A stretch of DNA of 64,000 nucleotides, from contig NZ_CP034015.1 of assembly GCF_003855395.1 (NCBI RefSeq), forward strand, positions 2,800,001 through 2,864,000, given 5' to 3'. Under the pieces are notes generated by a model that worked only from the letters and a program-made list of their open reading frames with translations, made no database searches and was not told where the DNA came from. Shown here in pieces: positions 36,575 through 47,337 of this stretch. The stretch comes from Shewanella livingstonensis. GTDB lineage: Bacteria; Pseudomonadota; Gammaproteobacteria; Enterobacterales; Shewanellaceae. A program made the position numbers and the translations under genes. Numbering within the stretch: the first letter of the stretch is position 1; each line of letters begins with the position of its first letter.

Positions 36575-39022
36575 GTGACCACCCTACTTTGGATCATCGC
36601 GATGATCTTTGTGCTCGGCGCGATGGCATACTTAAGAGTATCGCTATTATCAACAACGATTGCTGCGGCGATTGTGTTAGTCGTTGGTAGCACTATGGAC
36701 ATTATTGGTGTAATTACATGGATTGTATTCCTTGTTATTGCACTTCCGTTAAACATAAAATCATTCAGACAAAACTTTATCAGTCGTCCACTGATAAAAG
36801 TGTATCGCGGTATCATGCCAGAAATGTCTTCTACAGAAAAAGAAGCTATTGAAGCCGGTACAACGTGGTGGGAAGCAGATTTATTTGCCGGTAATCCTAA
36901 CTGGAGCAAATTACATAACTATCCTAAAGCGCGGTTAACTGCAGATGAGCAAGCATTCTTAGATGGTCCTGTTGAAGAAGTTTGTAAAATGACTAATCAA
37001 CACCAGGTTTCACATGTGCTTGGTGATTTACCTCAGGACATATGGCAGTTCCTTAAAGACAATGGCTTCTTTGCCATGATCATTAAGAAAAAGTATGGCG
37101 GTTTAGAATACTCTGCTTATGCCCAGTCTTGCGTACTGCAAAAACTCGCAGGCGTGAGTAGCGAATTAGCATCAACAGTCGGTGTGCCTAACTCGTTAGG
37201 CCCTGGTGAGTTGTTACAACACTATGGAACTAAAGATCAGCAAGATCATTATTTGCCTCGTTTAGCCCAAGGTTTAGAAGTGCCATGTTTTGCACTCACT
37301 AGTCCAGAAGCAGGCAGCGATGCGGGTTCTATTCCAGATTTTGGTGTGGTATGTAAAGGTGAATTCCAAGGCGAAGAAGTGCTTGGTATGAAGCTAACCT
37401 GGAACAAACGTTATATTACCCTAGCACCTGTTGCGACGGTATTAGGTTTAGCGTTTAAACTGCGCGATCCGGATCACCTATTAGGTGATAAAGAAGAATT
37501 AGGTATCACTTGTGCGCTTATCCCTACGGATATTCCAGGTGTTGAAACTGGTCGTCGTCATTTTCCATTGAACTGTATGTTCCAAAATGGTCCAACACGC
37601 GGCAACGAAGTGTTTGTGCCATTAAGCTTCATTATTGGTGGTCCAGAAATGGCCGGCCAAGGTTGGAGAATGTTAGTTGAATGTTTATCTGTGGGTCGTG
37701 GTATTACCCTACCGTCAAACTCAGCTGGTGGCGTAAAAACAGCTGCTGTTGCAACGGGCGCTTATGCACGTATTCGTCGTCAATTTAAGTTACCAATTGG
37801 TAAGTTAGAAGGCATCGAAGAGCCAATGGCACGTTTAGGCGGTAATGCTTATCTTATGGACGCTGTAGCAACTCTTACTACAACGGCGATTGATTTAGGT
37901 GAAAAACCATCGGTTGTATCCGCTATCGTTAAATTCCATTTAACCGACAGAATGCAGAAATGCATTATTGATGCGATGGATATTCACGGTGGTAAAGGTG
38001 TATGTCTGGGACCAAATAACTACTTAGGCCGTGGCTACCAAGCCGCACCTATTGCGATTACCGTTGAAGGTGCCAACATTCTAACTCGTTCAATGATTAT
38101 TTATGGACAAGGGGCTATCCGCTGTCATCCATATGTATTGGCCGAAATGGAATCAGCATTTGATACCGATGCAAGCCGTGGTTTAGCTAATTTTGACGCT
38201 GCAATCTTTGGTCATATTGGTTTTGCAACGTCTAACTTTATTCGTAGTTTTTGGATGGGCTTAACCTCATCTCATTTCTCAAATAGCCCTTATTCAGATA
38301 AAACCAAACGTTACTACCAGCAGATGAACCGTTTCAGTGCTAACTTAGCGTTATTGTCTGACTTAGCAATGGCTACACTAGGTGGTAATCTAAAACGTAA
38401 AGAACGTATTTCTGCACGTTTAGGTGACTTATTGAGCCAACTATACCTGACTTCTGCAACGTTAAAACGTTATGAAGATGATGGCCGTTTAACTGAAGAT
38501 TTACCTTTAGTACAATGGGCTGTTGAAGATTCATTATACAAGTTACAAGATTCATTAGATGACTTACTTAACAACTTCCCAATGGGTCTTGGTATTGCAC
38601 TACGTGCGGTTATCTTCCCGTTTGGTCGTCCAATTAAGCGTCCTAGTGATGTGTTAGATCATAAAGTGGCTAAGATCATGCAAACGCCTTGTGCGAGCCG
38701 TGACCGTTTAGGCAAAGGTCAGTTCTGGACTCCCTCTGAGTTCAACCCTGTCGGTATCCAAGAACAGACGTTCAAAGATATCCTTGCCGCAGAACCACTG
38801 TACGATAAAGTCTGTAAAGCTGCTGGTAAACGTCTGCCATTTATGTGGTTAGACAAAATTGCTGCAGAAGGTAAAGCGCTTGGTGTGTTAAGCGACAGCG
38901 AAATCGCTTTACTTGAACAAGCTGAAATTGGTCGCTTGAAATCAATTAACGTTGATGACTTCGATACCGATGAACTTCGTGCGCAACTTGCACCAAAAGC
39001 AAAGCAAGAAAGAGCAGCTTAG
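36575..39022 (+). CDS. fadE: Acyl-CoA dehydrogenase FadE (second copy, E. coli-like)
   Basis: This 815-residue protein is close in length and sequence to E. coli FadE (about 814). It has a hydrophobic N-terminus with two or three membrane-like stretches (residues 1-60), then [90 protein letters not shown] and [27 protein letters not shown]. It performs FAD-dependent oxidation of acyl-CoA, probably at the inner membrane. It is a paralogue of 17573-19849, 19 kb away, and both have PsrA-type boxes. GGAG precedes the start. The thioesterase downstream is separated by a terminator. Confidence 0.96.
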   Translation: MTTLLWIIAMIFVLGAMAYLRVSLLSTTIAAAIVLVVGSTMDIIGVITWIVFLVIALPLNIKSFRQNFISRPLIKVYRGIMPEMSSTEKEAIEAGTTWWEADLFAGNPNWSKLHNYPKARLTADEQAFLDGPVEEVCKMTNQHQVSHVLGDLPQDIWQFLKDNGFFAMIIKKKYGGLEYSAYAQSCVLQKLAGVSSELASTVGVPNSLGPGELLQHYGTKDQQDHYLPRLAQGLEVPCFALTSPEAGSDAGSIPDFGVVCKGEFQGEEVLGMKLTWNKRYITLAPVATVLGLAFKLRDPDHLLGDKEELGITCALIPTDIPGVETGRRHFPLNCMFQNGPTRGNEVFVPLSFIIGGPEMAGQGWRMLVECLSVGRGITLPSNSAGGVKTAAVATGAYARIRRQFKLPIGKLEGIEEPMARLGGNAYLMDAVATLTTTAIDLGEKPSVVSAIVKFHLTDRMQKCIIDAMDIHGGKGVCLGPNNYLGRGYQAAPIAITVEGANILTRSMIIYGQGAIRCHPYVLAEMESAFDTDASRGLANFDAAIFGHIGFATSNFIRSFWMGLTSSHFSNSPYSDKTKRYYQQMNRFSANLALLSDLAMATLGGNLKRKERISARLGDLLSQLYLTSATLKRYEDDGRLTEDLPLVQWAVEDSLYKLQDSLDDLLNNFPMGLGIALRAVIFPFGRPIKRPSDVLDHKVAKIMQTPCASRDRLGKGQFWTPSEFNPVGIQEQTFKDILAAEPLYDKVCKAAGKRLPFMWLDKIAAEGKALGVLSDSEIALLEQAEIGRLKSINVDDFDTDELRAQLAPKAKQERAA

Positions 39023-39046
39023 CTGCTAGGTTTTTGACCTAAAAAT

Positions 39047-39077
39047 AAAAAGGGTAAAGCGCAAGCTTTACCCTTTT
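39047..39077 (+). terminator. Intrinsic terminator of the second fadE
   Basis: AGGGTAAAGC-GCAA-GCTTTACCCT with flanking A- and T-runs, 25 bases after the fadE stop. Another perfect palindrome (AGCAGCTTAGCTGCT) overlaps the stop codon itself. Confidence 0.9.
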
Positions 39078-39115
39078 TTATATTGACACATTAATCATAT
39101 CGCTAAAGGACTAAG

Positions 39116-39547
39116 ATGAAACACCTTACAGGATTACAATTAATGCAAGCCATGCTTAACGGCGATATCCCTGCTCCTTCAATTACCCAAACCATGCCAA
39201 TGGCCGCTATTGAAGTCTGCGAAGGCCAAGTCACCTTCGAAGCCTTCGCTGATGAGCGTCATCTCAATCCGATGGGCGGCGTGCATGGTGGTTTTGCCGC
39301 CACTGTACTGGACTCAGCAACCGCATGTGCAGTCCATTCAGCTTTACCAGCTGGTGTCGGTTACTCAACTATTGATTTGAATATTAAAATGGTGCGCCCA
39401 GTGCCACAAAAGCAACGTTTATTAGCCAAAGGCAGTGTGATGAACTTGTCTAAGTCATTGGGTATTGCACAAGCAACCTTAACCACTGAAGACGGTAAAT
39501 TATTAGCTACGGCAACAGCAAGCTGCCTGATTCTTCGCGGTAAATAG
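39116..39547 (+). CDS. PaaI-family hotdog thioesterase
   Basis: The 143-residue protein has the hotdog fold of the PaaI/YdiI acyl-CoA thioesterase group: HLNPMGGVHGGFAATVLDSATACAVHSAL, TIDLNIKMVRPV and AKGSVMNLSKSLGIAQATL. The GGVHGGF segment with its following helix is the family signature. It is predicted to hydrolyse an acyl-CoA to the free acid and CoA, or to carry out a similar thioester cleavage; the substrate is unknown. It follows fadE by 93 bases but past a terminator. The start lies 7 bases after AAGGA. Its neighbour suggests a link to fatty acid breakdown. Confidence 0.85.
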   Translation: MKHLTGLQLMQAMLNGDIPAPSITQTMPMAAIEVCEGQVTFEAFADERHLNPMGGVHGGFAATVLDSATACAVHSALPAGVGYSTIDLNIKMVRPVPQKQRLLAKGSVMNLSKSLGIAQATLTTEDGKLLATATASCLILRGK

Positions 39548-39712
39548 CCAACATAATTAAACCGAGTCAGATTCGAAAATGGGTCACCTATTTTTATTAA
39601 TAATGTCGATTAAAGGTCAGTACTGAAGCGATTATAAGTCTGTCTAACCCAGGTAATGAGATAAAAAGCTATTTTATAAGTGCAAATAAATCAGAGTCGA
39701 AACGAGTTAACT

Positions 39713-39745
39713 AAAAAAGCCAGTCATTTATATGACTGGCTTTTT
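39713..39745. terminator. Bidirectional terminator between thioesterase and RND pump
   Basis: GCCAGTCAT-TTAT-ATGACTGGC with A- and T-runs on either side, located between two convergent genes, so it can serve both. Confidence 0.9.
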
Positions 39746-39775
39746 GATATGCTTATTTAAGTACTTTGGCTAATA

Positions 39776-42700
39776 TTAATCGTCTTGTAATTCGATTTCT
39801 AACTGCTTAGCAACCGCTTCCGGTGAACTACTGTTACGAGCAAATAAGCTGTAAGCAACCGGAATAACAATCAAAGTAAAGAACGTCGCCAGTAAAATGC
39901 CTGATAACACCACAACACCTATAACAAAACGGGTTTCAGCCCCAGCTCCTGAGGCCATCACTAATGGAATCGCGCCTGCTGCTGTGGTTATACCTGTCAT
40001 TAAAATAGGACGTAACCGCTGCGTAGACGCCTGTAAAATAGCTTGCTGAAATTCAACTCCGCGGTCGCGCAGTTGATTAGAGAACTCAACAATCAAAATA
40101 CCATTTTTAGCCGCTAAGCCTATTAACATAATAATACCAATTTGACTGTATATGTTAATACTCTGACCTGTTAACCACAGACCCACAAGCGCACCTAAAG
40201 TGGCGAGCGGAACGGTTAGCATGATCACCATAGGATGAATAAAGCTCTCAAACTGAGCAGCTAAGACTAAAAATACAATACCTAAAGCCAGTGCAAAAAC
40301 AAAGTTCATTGAGCTACCTGACTCTTGATAGTCAAGTGATGGACCTTTATAGCTTATTACCGCTTCAGCAGGTAAATAAGTCGCAGCAAGGTCATTCATG
40401 TAATCTAATGCTTCACCTAGGCTATAATCAGCCGCTAAATTAGCTTCTAAGGTGATTGAACGCATACGGTTGTATCGATTCAATGAACTTGCATCAGCAA
40501 ACTCTTCAACTGAGACTAAATTCGATAGTGGGATCAGTTCTTGCGAGCGATCTGAACGTACATAGATGTTTTCCATGTCCGTCGCAGTGCTTTGATTATC
40601 ACGATTACCCTCCACTATTACATCGTACTCTTCACCATCACGCATAAAGGTAGTCACTAAACGCGAACCTAGCATTGACTCGAGAGTTCGACCAATATGA
40701 GAAATAGACACGCCTAAATCTGCTGCACGTTCACGATCTATCACCACCCGCAATTGCGGTTTAGTCTCTTGGTAATCATGATCTAAGCCAACAATATTAT
40801 GATTATCTTTGGCTTTTTCAATCATAATGTCCCGCCACTGCGCAAGTTCTTCGTAGCTTGGACCACCAATGACAAACTGCACCGGTTTCCCTACGCCACG
40901 CCCAAAAGCTTGGCGCATAATAGGGAACGCTCTAATGCCTGCTAAATCAGCTAAACGATTACGAATATCGACAATGATTTCGTTGGCACTGCGACGCTCA
41001 GCCCAATCTTCGAGCACAATAATAGCCATGCCATTAGAAAAATCAGCAGCAGTTCCAAAACCACGAGGGGCACGGATCAATAAGCGCTTAATTTCGCCAG
41101 TTTCAACCAACGGCATTAAACGCCCTTCCACTTCGTCCATGTATTTTTCAATGTATTCGAAGCTGGCACCTTGTGGACCGTTTACGATTAAGAACATCGC
41201 TCCGCGGTCTTCTTGCGGAGCAAATTCTTGTGGCACTTTGTTGATTAAATAACCACTCAGCCCAAACGCTATGAGTACCACTAACGATACTAACACCGGC
41301 CGTTTCATCCCGGTTTTGAGACTCACTAAATACCAGCCAGATAAGGTATTCATCATCTTATCGACTTGCTTAACCAACCACGGGTCTTGCCCTGCTGGCT
41401 TGAGTAATTTAGAACACATCATTGGTGTTAGCGTTAACGCGACAATACTCGAAAATATCACCGCCGCACTCATGGTTACGGCAAACTCTTTAAACAACTT
41501 GCCTAAATCACCCTCTAAAAAGGTAATGGGCATAAACACAGCAACCAGCACGAGTGTTGTTGCAACTACAGCAAACCCCACTTCGCGCGCACCTAAGAAG
41601 GCCGCCTTTAAAGGTGAATCACCATTTTCGATACGTCGATGAATGTTTTCTAGCATCACAATCGCATCATCAACCACCATACCAATCGCCAGGATCATCG
41701 CGAGTAAGGTTAATAAATTAATGGTGTAACCAAGTGCATAAAGTACAATAAAGGTGCCAAGCAAAGACACTGGCACTGTGATAGCAGGGATTAACATTGC
41801 CCTCACCGAGCCTAGAAATAAATAAATCACCACAATGACTAATACCATGGCAATAAACAGGGTTTGGTATACTTCATCAATAGAGGCTTCAATAAATACC
41901 GAGCTGTCGTATGAGCGCTTAATCTGCATACCCGCTGGTAATGTTGGGTTAAGCTTATCCACTAAGGCATTGGCCGCTCGCGCCACTTCTAGAGTGTTTG
42001 CGGTTGATTGTTTACTCACCCCTAACCCAATCATGGATTCTTTATTGCCCCTGAAGATAATCCGTTCTTCTTCAGAGCCAATTTCAACTTTTGCCACATC
42101 GCCGAGCTTAACTAAGTAGCCGTCATCACCTTGGGTAATCACCAAGTTTGAAAAATCTTCGGCCGTTTTAAATACCCTGTCTAAACGAACGGTAAAATGG
42201 CGTTCTTTTGATTCAATTGATCCTGCAGGTAATTCAACGTTTTCAGAACGTAATGCCGTTTCAACGTCTGACACGGTTAAATTGCGTGACGCTAATGCTT
42301 GCCGGTCAATCCAAATGCGCAAGGCATATACTTTACCGCCACCTAAACGCAGCGTGGATACACCATCGATAACCGAAAAGCGGTCCACTAAATAGCGGTT
42401 GGCATAATCTGTTAACTGCAAGATATCCATTTGGTCTGACACCAAATTGAGCCACATAATAACTTCGTCGCTGCCGTTGGCCTTGTAAATCGAAGGCGCA
42501 TCTGCCTCTTCGGGTAATTGCTCCAATAAACCAGAAATACGGTCACGAACATCGTTGGTCGCGGCTTCAATATCACGATTAATATCAAACTCAATGGTCA
42601 CACTTGAGCGACCATCGCTACTAGACGAACTGATATGACGAATGCCTTCTACGCCACTAATTTGATCTTCAATCAGCTGAGTAATCCGACTTTCTACGAC

Positions 42701-42871
42701 GGAGGCACTGGCACCACGATAGCTGGTTTCCACCGACACAATTGGTGGATCAATGTTGGGATATTCACGTAACGGTAATTTTCCAAATGACACTAAACCT
42801 AATACAACAAGTAAAATACTGATAACAGAAGCTAAAACCGGCCTTTTAACCGATAAGTCAGTTAATATCAT
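39776..42871 (-). CDS. RND-family multidrug efflux permease (HAE1 type)
   Basis: The 1031-residue protein has the layout of AcrB/MexF-like inner membrane pumps: an N-terminal TM1 then a porter domain starting ILTDLSVKRPVLASVISILL and REYPNIDPP. TM2-6 include GMVVDDAIVMLENIHRRIE with the proton-relay Asp pair, and the second half repeats the pattern from about residue 510 (second-half TM segment FVFALALGIVFLVLAAQFESFIHPMVIM). It exports drugs or other amphiphiles by proton exchange. It overlaps the adaptor gene by 4 bases (ATGA), so they are translationally coupled. No outer membrane TolC-like gene lies next to it. Confidence 0.95.
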   Translation of the reverse strand: MILTDLSVKRPVLASVISILLVVLGLVSFGKLPLREYPNIDPPIVSVETSYRGASASVVESRITQLIEDQISGVEGIRHISSSSSDGRSSVTIEFDINRDIEAATNDVRDRISGLLEQLPEEADAPSIYKANGSDEVIMWLNLVSDQMDILQLTDYANRYLVDRFSVIDGVSTLRLGGGKVYALRIWIDRQALASRNLTVSDVETALRSENVELPAGSIESKERHFTVRLDRVFKTAEDFSNLVITQGDDGYLVKLGDVAKVEIGSEEERIIFRGNKESMIGLGVSKQSTANTLEVARAANALVDKLNPTLPAGMQIKRSYDSSVFIEASIDEVYQTLFIAMVLVIVVIYLFLGSVRAMLIPAITVPVSLLGTFIVLYALGYTINLLTLLAMILAIGMVVDDAIVMLENIHRRIENGDSPLKAAFLGAREVGFAVVATTLVLVAVFMPITFLEGDLGKLFKEFAVTMSAAVIFSSIVALTLTPMMCSKLLKPAGQDPWLVKQVDKMMNTLSGWYLVSLKTGMKRPVLVSLVVLIAFGLSGYLINKVPQEFAPQEDRGAMFLIVNGPQGASFEYIEKYMDEVEGRLMPLVETGEIKRLLIRAPRGFGTAADFSNGMAIIVLEDWAERRSANEIIVDIRNRLADLAGIRAFPIMRQAFGRGVGKPVQFVIGGPSYEELAQWRDIMIEKAKDNHNIVGLDHDYQETKPQLRVVIDRERAADLGVSISHIGRTLESMLGSRLVTTFMRDGEEYDVIVEGNRDNQSTATDMENIYVRSDRSQELIPLSNLVSVEEFADASSLNRYNRMRSITLEANLAADYSLGEALDYMNDLAATYLPAEAVISYKGPSLDYQESGSSMNFVFALALGIVFLVLAAQFESFIHPMVIMLTVPLATLGALVGLWLTGQSINIYSQIGIIMLIGLAAKNGILIVEFSNQLRDRGVEFQQAILQASTQRLRPILMTGITTAAGAIPLVMASGAGAETRFVIGVVVLSGILLATFFTLIVIPVAYSLFARNSSSPEAVAKQLEIELQDD

Positions 42872-43950
42872 GCCGACTTCTCCATACCTTCTACTTGAAC
42901 AAACTTAAAGTTTTCAGCTTGCTGTACTGTAACTTCATCACCAGGACGCACTTTTAGAATACCGCGAATAATCACTTGTTGACCGACTTCAAGCCCCTGG
43001 GTAATCTCAACCCAACCACGGGTACGTGTACCTAAAGTCACTTGTACTTGCTCTACTTTATTTTCAGCGCTAACAATATAAACAAAGTGTTTGTTTTGAA
43101 TAGGGATAATAGCGGCTTCGGGTAACAGCAGTGCTTCACGACTTTGTTTAATAAGACGGACTTTCATCAACATACCAGGCAATAACTTAAAATCGTCATT
43201 AGGCATTACCGCACGCACAACTACAGCTCGGGTATCAGGGTTTACGCGGGTGTCAATTGACGTAACAACGCCTTTGAATATCTGTTCAGGGTATGCAACC
43301 GCTCTGGCTTCAACGAGTTTACCTGGCTGTAACTCTTGAATAAAACGTTCTGGTACAGAAAAGTCTAATTTAATTTTACTGACATCATCTAAAGTACTGA
43401 TTTGCTCACCAGGACTAACTAAGCTGCCGACACTCACTTGGCGTAGGCCTAACTTGCCTGCAAAGGGTGCTTTAATTGCACGATCTTCAAGAGCCGCTTT
43501 TGCCTGCTGAACTTCTGCGCGGGTGGTATCAATTAAACTTTGTAAACGATCGCGCTCTAATTCAGCAATCGTTTTACTGGTAACCAGTGAACGGATACGA
43601 TCTAATTCGCGGAGATTTTCAACTAACTTAATTTCGGTAACGGCTACTTTAGCTTTATGTTCGTCATTTCTCAGCTGCACTAAAAGCGTACCCCTTTCAA
43701 CTAAATCACCATCATTAAAATTAATCTTAGTCACTATTTCAGTCACTTTGGATGTCACGATAATCGATTCAAATGCTTTGCCTGTGCCTAACGCTTCTAC
43801 TTCATCACGAATAGGCATAATTTCAACGCTGGCAACAACAACATTAGGGATAGGCCTAGGGCGTTGAACTATCTCTTCTTTAGGAGACATTAAATAGTAG
43901 GCCGACAGTGCGACGAGCACTACGACAATCAGTAGGATTATCTTTTTCAT
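42868..43950 (-). CDS. RND efflux periplasmic adaptor subunit
   Basis: The 360-residue protein is a membrane fusion protein of the HlyD/MexE group. An N-terminal segment (1-22) is a membrane anchor or signal without a lipobox. VVASVEIMPIRDEVEALGTGKAFESIIV starts the lipoyl-like and barrel domains, NFNDGDLVERGTLLVQL and APFAGKLGLRQVSVGSLVSPG are the lipoyl motifs, and a helical hairpin of about 70 residues lies between (about 95-160). It links the RND permease to an outer membrane channel. It is the first gene of a two-gene operon with the permease; no regulator lies immediately adjacent. Confidence 0.93.
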   Translation of the reverse strand: MKKIILLIVVVLVALSAYYLMSPKEEIVQRPRPIPNVVVASVEIMPIRDEVEALGTGKAFESIIVTSKVTEIVTKINFNDGDLVERGTLLVQLRNDEHKAKVAVTEIKLVENLRELDRIRSLVTSKTIAELERDRLQSLIDTTRAEVQQAKAALEDRAIKAPFAGKLGLRQVSVGSLVSPGEQISTLDDVSKIKLDFSVPERFIQELQPGKLVEARAVAYPEQIFKGVVTSIDTRVNPDTRAVVVRAVMPNDDFKLLPGMLMKVRLIKQSREALLLPEAAIIPIQNKHFVYIVSAENKVEQVQVTLGTRTRGWVEITQGLEVGQQVIIRGILKVRPGDEVTVQQAENFKFVQVEGMEKSA

Positions 43951-44450
43951 TGTGATTCCGTAACCATTAAAGGCTAAATGAATTATATAGAGGATTAATG
44001 AGCTACTGTAATTGTACTTAGCAATAAATCTACAGCAAGCCGTTTTACTTTTGCTTACAAATTACGAACATATTAAACAAATAGTTCATATGATATTTAT
44101 ATGCACTTTATTGCTTATTTGACCATCCATTTATGCATACATGCACACTGTTAGCCATAATATGAATAACAAAACACTAACAAAGCTACATTATCGACAC
44201 ATGCTGTGACAAATAGTTACCGCACAATTCTTATTCTTTACTGATGTACATGCGTTACCCGCGATGAAACCGTATTGTAAATAAGAAATCTTTTGGGTGT
44301 GATGGAGGGCTTAACTGAATATTGAGACTAACTGATTAGCGTTCTGTTGAATAAGCGGCGTATTTTTACATGGGAGTATAGCGCGAATTAAAAAACAAAA
44401 AGAGACGCTCAATGCGTCTCTTTTATGTTTAAATCTGCTAATAATAAACC
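43951..44450. other. 500-bp region between the RND operon and bamC
   Basis: No gene was seen. It should hold the promoter of the RND operon on the minus strand, and it ends with the bamC terminator at 44391-44424. No operator palindrome stood out. Confidence 0.5.
44391..44424. terminator. Terminator of dapA-bamC
   Basis: AGAGACGC-TCAAT-GCGTCTCT is flanked by an A-rich left side and T residues on the right. It lies just after bamC on the minus strand and can work in both directions. Confidence 0.87.
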
Positions 44451-45548
44451 TTAACGAACTTTACGATCTTCTTGCATTAAGTCAGAAATTATTTTGTACA
44501 CTTCGGTAATAGACTCGTCTGAAAGAGGTTTGTCTTCTACATCGTGTAACAATATTTTAGTCTGGTTTACATCATCAGTTTCTTTAAGCAGTAAACGATA
44601 ATTGCCTTTTTTCAATGACAATTTTTCTTCGCTCCACAACGAGCTCCAGAAACCACCGCTTTCTTCTAAGTTAATATAAAACAAGCCTTTACTGTTATCG
44701 GTATCAACAACATCAAAGCCCATTTCAGGTAACACTAAGCGTAAACGGTCCCATACAGATTTATAGTTTGCATCGGCCAACCAATAAGCAGACTCGGTAG
44801 CATCAGTCACTAAATCGACTTTAATACCCAAGCTTTGCTCAATTCGCGCAGCACGAATAGCTTGATCACGCTTAACGCTCATGTAAGCAATCGCATTGTT
44901 TAGCATATCAGTGGTGTAACGACGCTTATCTTCACCGCTTAATAAGATTTTTTGATCTTTATCATCATAAAACTCTTGGTGTTCAACTAAGTCTATCGCC
45001 ACAGAACCTGAGCGGCCATGAGGTTTTACGTCTACTTGAAAACGATAACGCTGACGTAATTGATATACTTTGTCGCTGCTCCACCAATTAGACTCGATGA
45101 TTTCATCATTCTCAATCCAATCTGTTTCAATAAAACCTTCTTCAAAGTTTTCACTGAGAACGGCAATATTGTTTTTAGCTAAATAACCATCAATAACATC
45201 ATAAATTTCTTGCTTTAAATCTGTGGTACTTTCAATAGATTCAATCACAACACGAATATTGTCACTGCTTTCTTCGATATGTGTACCTTCGGCCATTGGT
45301 AACACTTGTAATGGCGCACGAATATCGAGATTTTTACCAACAAGCAGCTTATTGACCTTATTGCTTACAGCAGGAATATCATATTCCTTGCTGTAAGTAG
45401 GCGTATTTAAGCCCTGTGGGATCGTTAATAATGGCGTAGTTTCTGCATTAACGAAATCATCATTACCATTCGCCTGACGGCGATCTAATGGCGTACTGCA
45501 AGCTGAAACAGCTGCAACAAGGAGTAACGGAGTGACTTTCTTTAACAT
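44451..45548 (-). CDS. bamC: Outer membrane protein assembly factor BamC
   Basis: The 365-residue lipoprotein has a signal peptide ending in the lipobox VSAC (lipidated Cys17) and the BamC (NlpB) layout: an unstructured linker binding BamD, then two helix-grip domains with ENDEIIESNWWSSDKVYQLRQRYRFQVDV and ESGGFWSSLWSEEKLSLKKGNYRLLL. BamC is a periplasmic accessory of the BAM complex for outer membrane protein insertion. It lies 4 bases after dapA, the classical dapA-bamC (nlpB) order in Gammaproteobacteria, and ends the operon before a terminator. Confidence 0.95.
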   Translation of the reverse strand: MLKKVTPLLLVAAVSACSTPLDRRQANGNDDFVNAETTPLLTIPQGLNTPTYSKEYDIPAVSNKVNKLLVGKNLDIRAPLQVLPMAEGTHIEESSDNIRVVIESIESTTDLKQEIYDVIDGYLAKNNIAVLSENFEEGFIETDWIENDEIIESNWWSSDKVYQLRQRYRFQVDVKPHGRSGSVAIDLVEHQEFYDDKDQKILLSGEDKRRYTTDMLNNAIAYMSVKRDQAIRAARIEQSLGIKVDLVTDATESAYWLADANYKSVWDRLRLVLPEMGFDVVDTDNSKGLFYINLEESGGFWSSLWSEEKLSLKKGNYRLLLKETDDVNQTKILLHDVEDKPLSDESITEVYKIISDLMQEDRKVR

Positions 45549-45552
45549 GAAT

Positions 45553-46437
45553 TTATTTTACCTCAATATGAGCTTGTTTCATTGTTTCTATTAACAGACC
45601 ATGAAACTGCTCAGAAAGTTCAGTTAAAGGTAAACGAATATGACCATTAGCTATCAAACCCATTCTATGAACAGCCCATTTCACTGGGATTGGGTTGGCT
45701 TCACAAAATAACGAGCGATAAATCCCCATTAATGGTTGATCGATTGTTTCAGCTAATATTGCATCTTTGGCTAACGCAGCATCACACATGGTTTTAAACG
45801 CGTGCGGAACAATATTATTTGCCACAGAAATGACGCCATTACCACCAAGTAATAAAAACTCACGAGCTGTAGCATCATCACCGCTGTAAAGTAAGAAATC
45901 ATCACCACACAGTTCACGTAAACGCGCAACACGGCTTAAATCGCCTGTGGCTTCTTTAACGCCGACAATATTACTCACACTTGATAACTCAGCAACAGTC
46001 TCTGGCTTCATATCAACAGCAGTACGACCTGGCACATTATAAAGAATTTGAGGAATGTCAGTACTAGCAGCAACGGCCGTATAATGGGCAATTAATCCCT
46101 TAGGCGTTGGTTTATTATAATAAGGGGTAACGCCAAGCATGGCGACAACACCTGATTTTTGCATTGATTTGGTTAATTCAATCGCTTCGGCAGTGGCATT
46201 TGCGCCATTACCACCAATAACAGGAATACGACCTGATGCAAACTTAACAGTTTGACTAACAACAGCTGCGTGCTCTGTCATCGGCAAAGTGGCAGACTCG
46301 CCTGTAGTACCGACAGCAACAATAGCATCAGTACCTTGTTCAATATGAAACTCAACAAGTCGTTCAAGACTTGCATAATCTACTGTGCCATCACTATTCA
46401 TTGGTGTGATTAAGGCTACGATGCTTCCGTTTATCAT
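45553..46437 (-). CDS. dapA: 4-hydroxy-tetrahydrodipicolinate synthase
   Basis: At 294 residues this is a normal DapA. The Schiff-base lysine Lys161 is in GVKEATGD, the tyrosine Tyr133 is in YNVPGRT, and GTTGESATL near 43 carries the substrate-binding threonines. It condenses pyruvate and aspartate semialdehyde, the first committed step of lysine and diaminopimelate synthesis, in the cytoplasm. The gene lies 4 bases before bamC, and the start is divergent from gcvR-like at 46722. The 284-bp region between them should hold both promoters. Confidence 0.97.
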   Translation of the reverse strand: MINGSIVALITPMNSDGTVDYASLERLVEFHIEQGTDAIVAVGTTGESATLPMTEHAAVVSQTVKFASGRIPVIGGNGANATAEAIELTKSMQKSGVVAMLGVTPYYNKPTPKGLIAHYTAVAASTDIPQILYNVPGRTAVDMKPETVAELSSVSNIVGVKEATGDLSRVARLRELCGDDFLLYSGDDATAREFLLLGGNGVISVANNIVPHAFKTMCDAALAKDAILAETIDQPLMGIYRSLFCEANPIPVKWAVHRMGLIANGHIRLPLTELSEQFHGLLIETMKQAHIEVK

Positions 46438-46721
46438 CTATCTTCCCCACGGTTTCAGGATTCGCTATGTTACTGATGCCAACCACTAATGACAAGCTCT
46501 TCGGTAACCATAATCTTAAATAAGTCATTTATGCTATTTAATGCAGCGTAACCTAGCATCTTTGAAGCTATAGCGCTAAAAAATAATCACATTTATGTGA
46601 GTGATATAGGTTACTATATTGAGGTGTTTTAGCGAAAAATGATAGCATTAGCACCCGCACCAAAACTTATAAGCTTCGGCATAAGTTTTCGCTCTACGAT
46701 ATCAAAAAGTGAGGAAAATCC

Positions 46722-47258
46722 ATGACCAATTTTCTGGTCGTTACGGCAATGGGCGCAGACCGTCCAGGATTAGTGAGTCGTTTAGCGCGTTTAGCAAGTG
46801 ATTGTGATTGCGATATAGTCGACAGTCGTATGGCATTATTTGGTAATGAATTTACCCTAATTATGATGATATCAGGCTCTTGGTCAGCAATTACAAAAAT
46901 TGAAAGTCTATTACCCGCCTTGAGCGTTGAACTTGAACTCATGACGGTTATGAAGCGAACGTCCAAACATACTCCAAAAAACTTTGTCTCTCGTATTGAA
47001 GTCATTTTTAATGGCGAAGACCAACGCGGAACCATGAAGAGTATTACTCAATTTTTGGCTGAAAGAGGCCTCGATTTAGCTGCAGTGCGCTCCCACGCTG
47101 ATGACAATAACAATCTAAAAACCCAGTCTATTTTGTTAGCCATTAACATCCCTGAAAAAGTCAACTTATTGAAACTTGAACAAGGTATACATGAGTTGGC
47201 CGAGTCGATGTCATTAGAATGCAGTATTAAACGCATGCAGGGTATTGCGGCGCCTTAG
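46722..47258 (+). CDS. GcvR-like ACT-domain protein
   Basis: The 178-residue protein has two ACT domains, one at about 1-75 (FLVVTAMGADRPGLVSRLARLASDCDCDIVDSRMALFG) and one at about 88-165 (VSRIEVIFNGEDQRGTMKSITQFLAERGLDLAAV). This is the form of GcvR, the glycine-responsive partner that blocks GcvA activation of the glycine cleavage operon in E. coli. A glycine-cleavage operon is not in the window, so the partner is unproven. dapA-bamC lies divergent upstream, an arrangement also known in E. coli (gcvR-dapA-bamC-bcp neighbourhood), and bcp follows 79 bases downstream. Confidence 0.85.
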   Translation: MTNFLVVTAMGADRPGLVSRLARLASDCDCDIVDSRMALFGNEFTLIMMISGSWSAITKIESLLPALSVELELMTVMKRTSKHTPKNFVSRIEVIFNGEDQRGTMKSITQFLAERGLDLAAVRSHADDNNNLKTQSILLAINIPEKVNLLKLEQGIHELAESMSLECSIKRMQGIAAP

Positions 47259-47337
47259 TCCAATTTTTTATCTCGTTAGTGGTGAGCTTTTTTGCTAAAA
47301 ATGATCTAATAATCAACTATATAGATAAGGGAACATA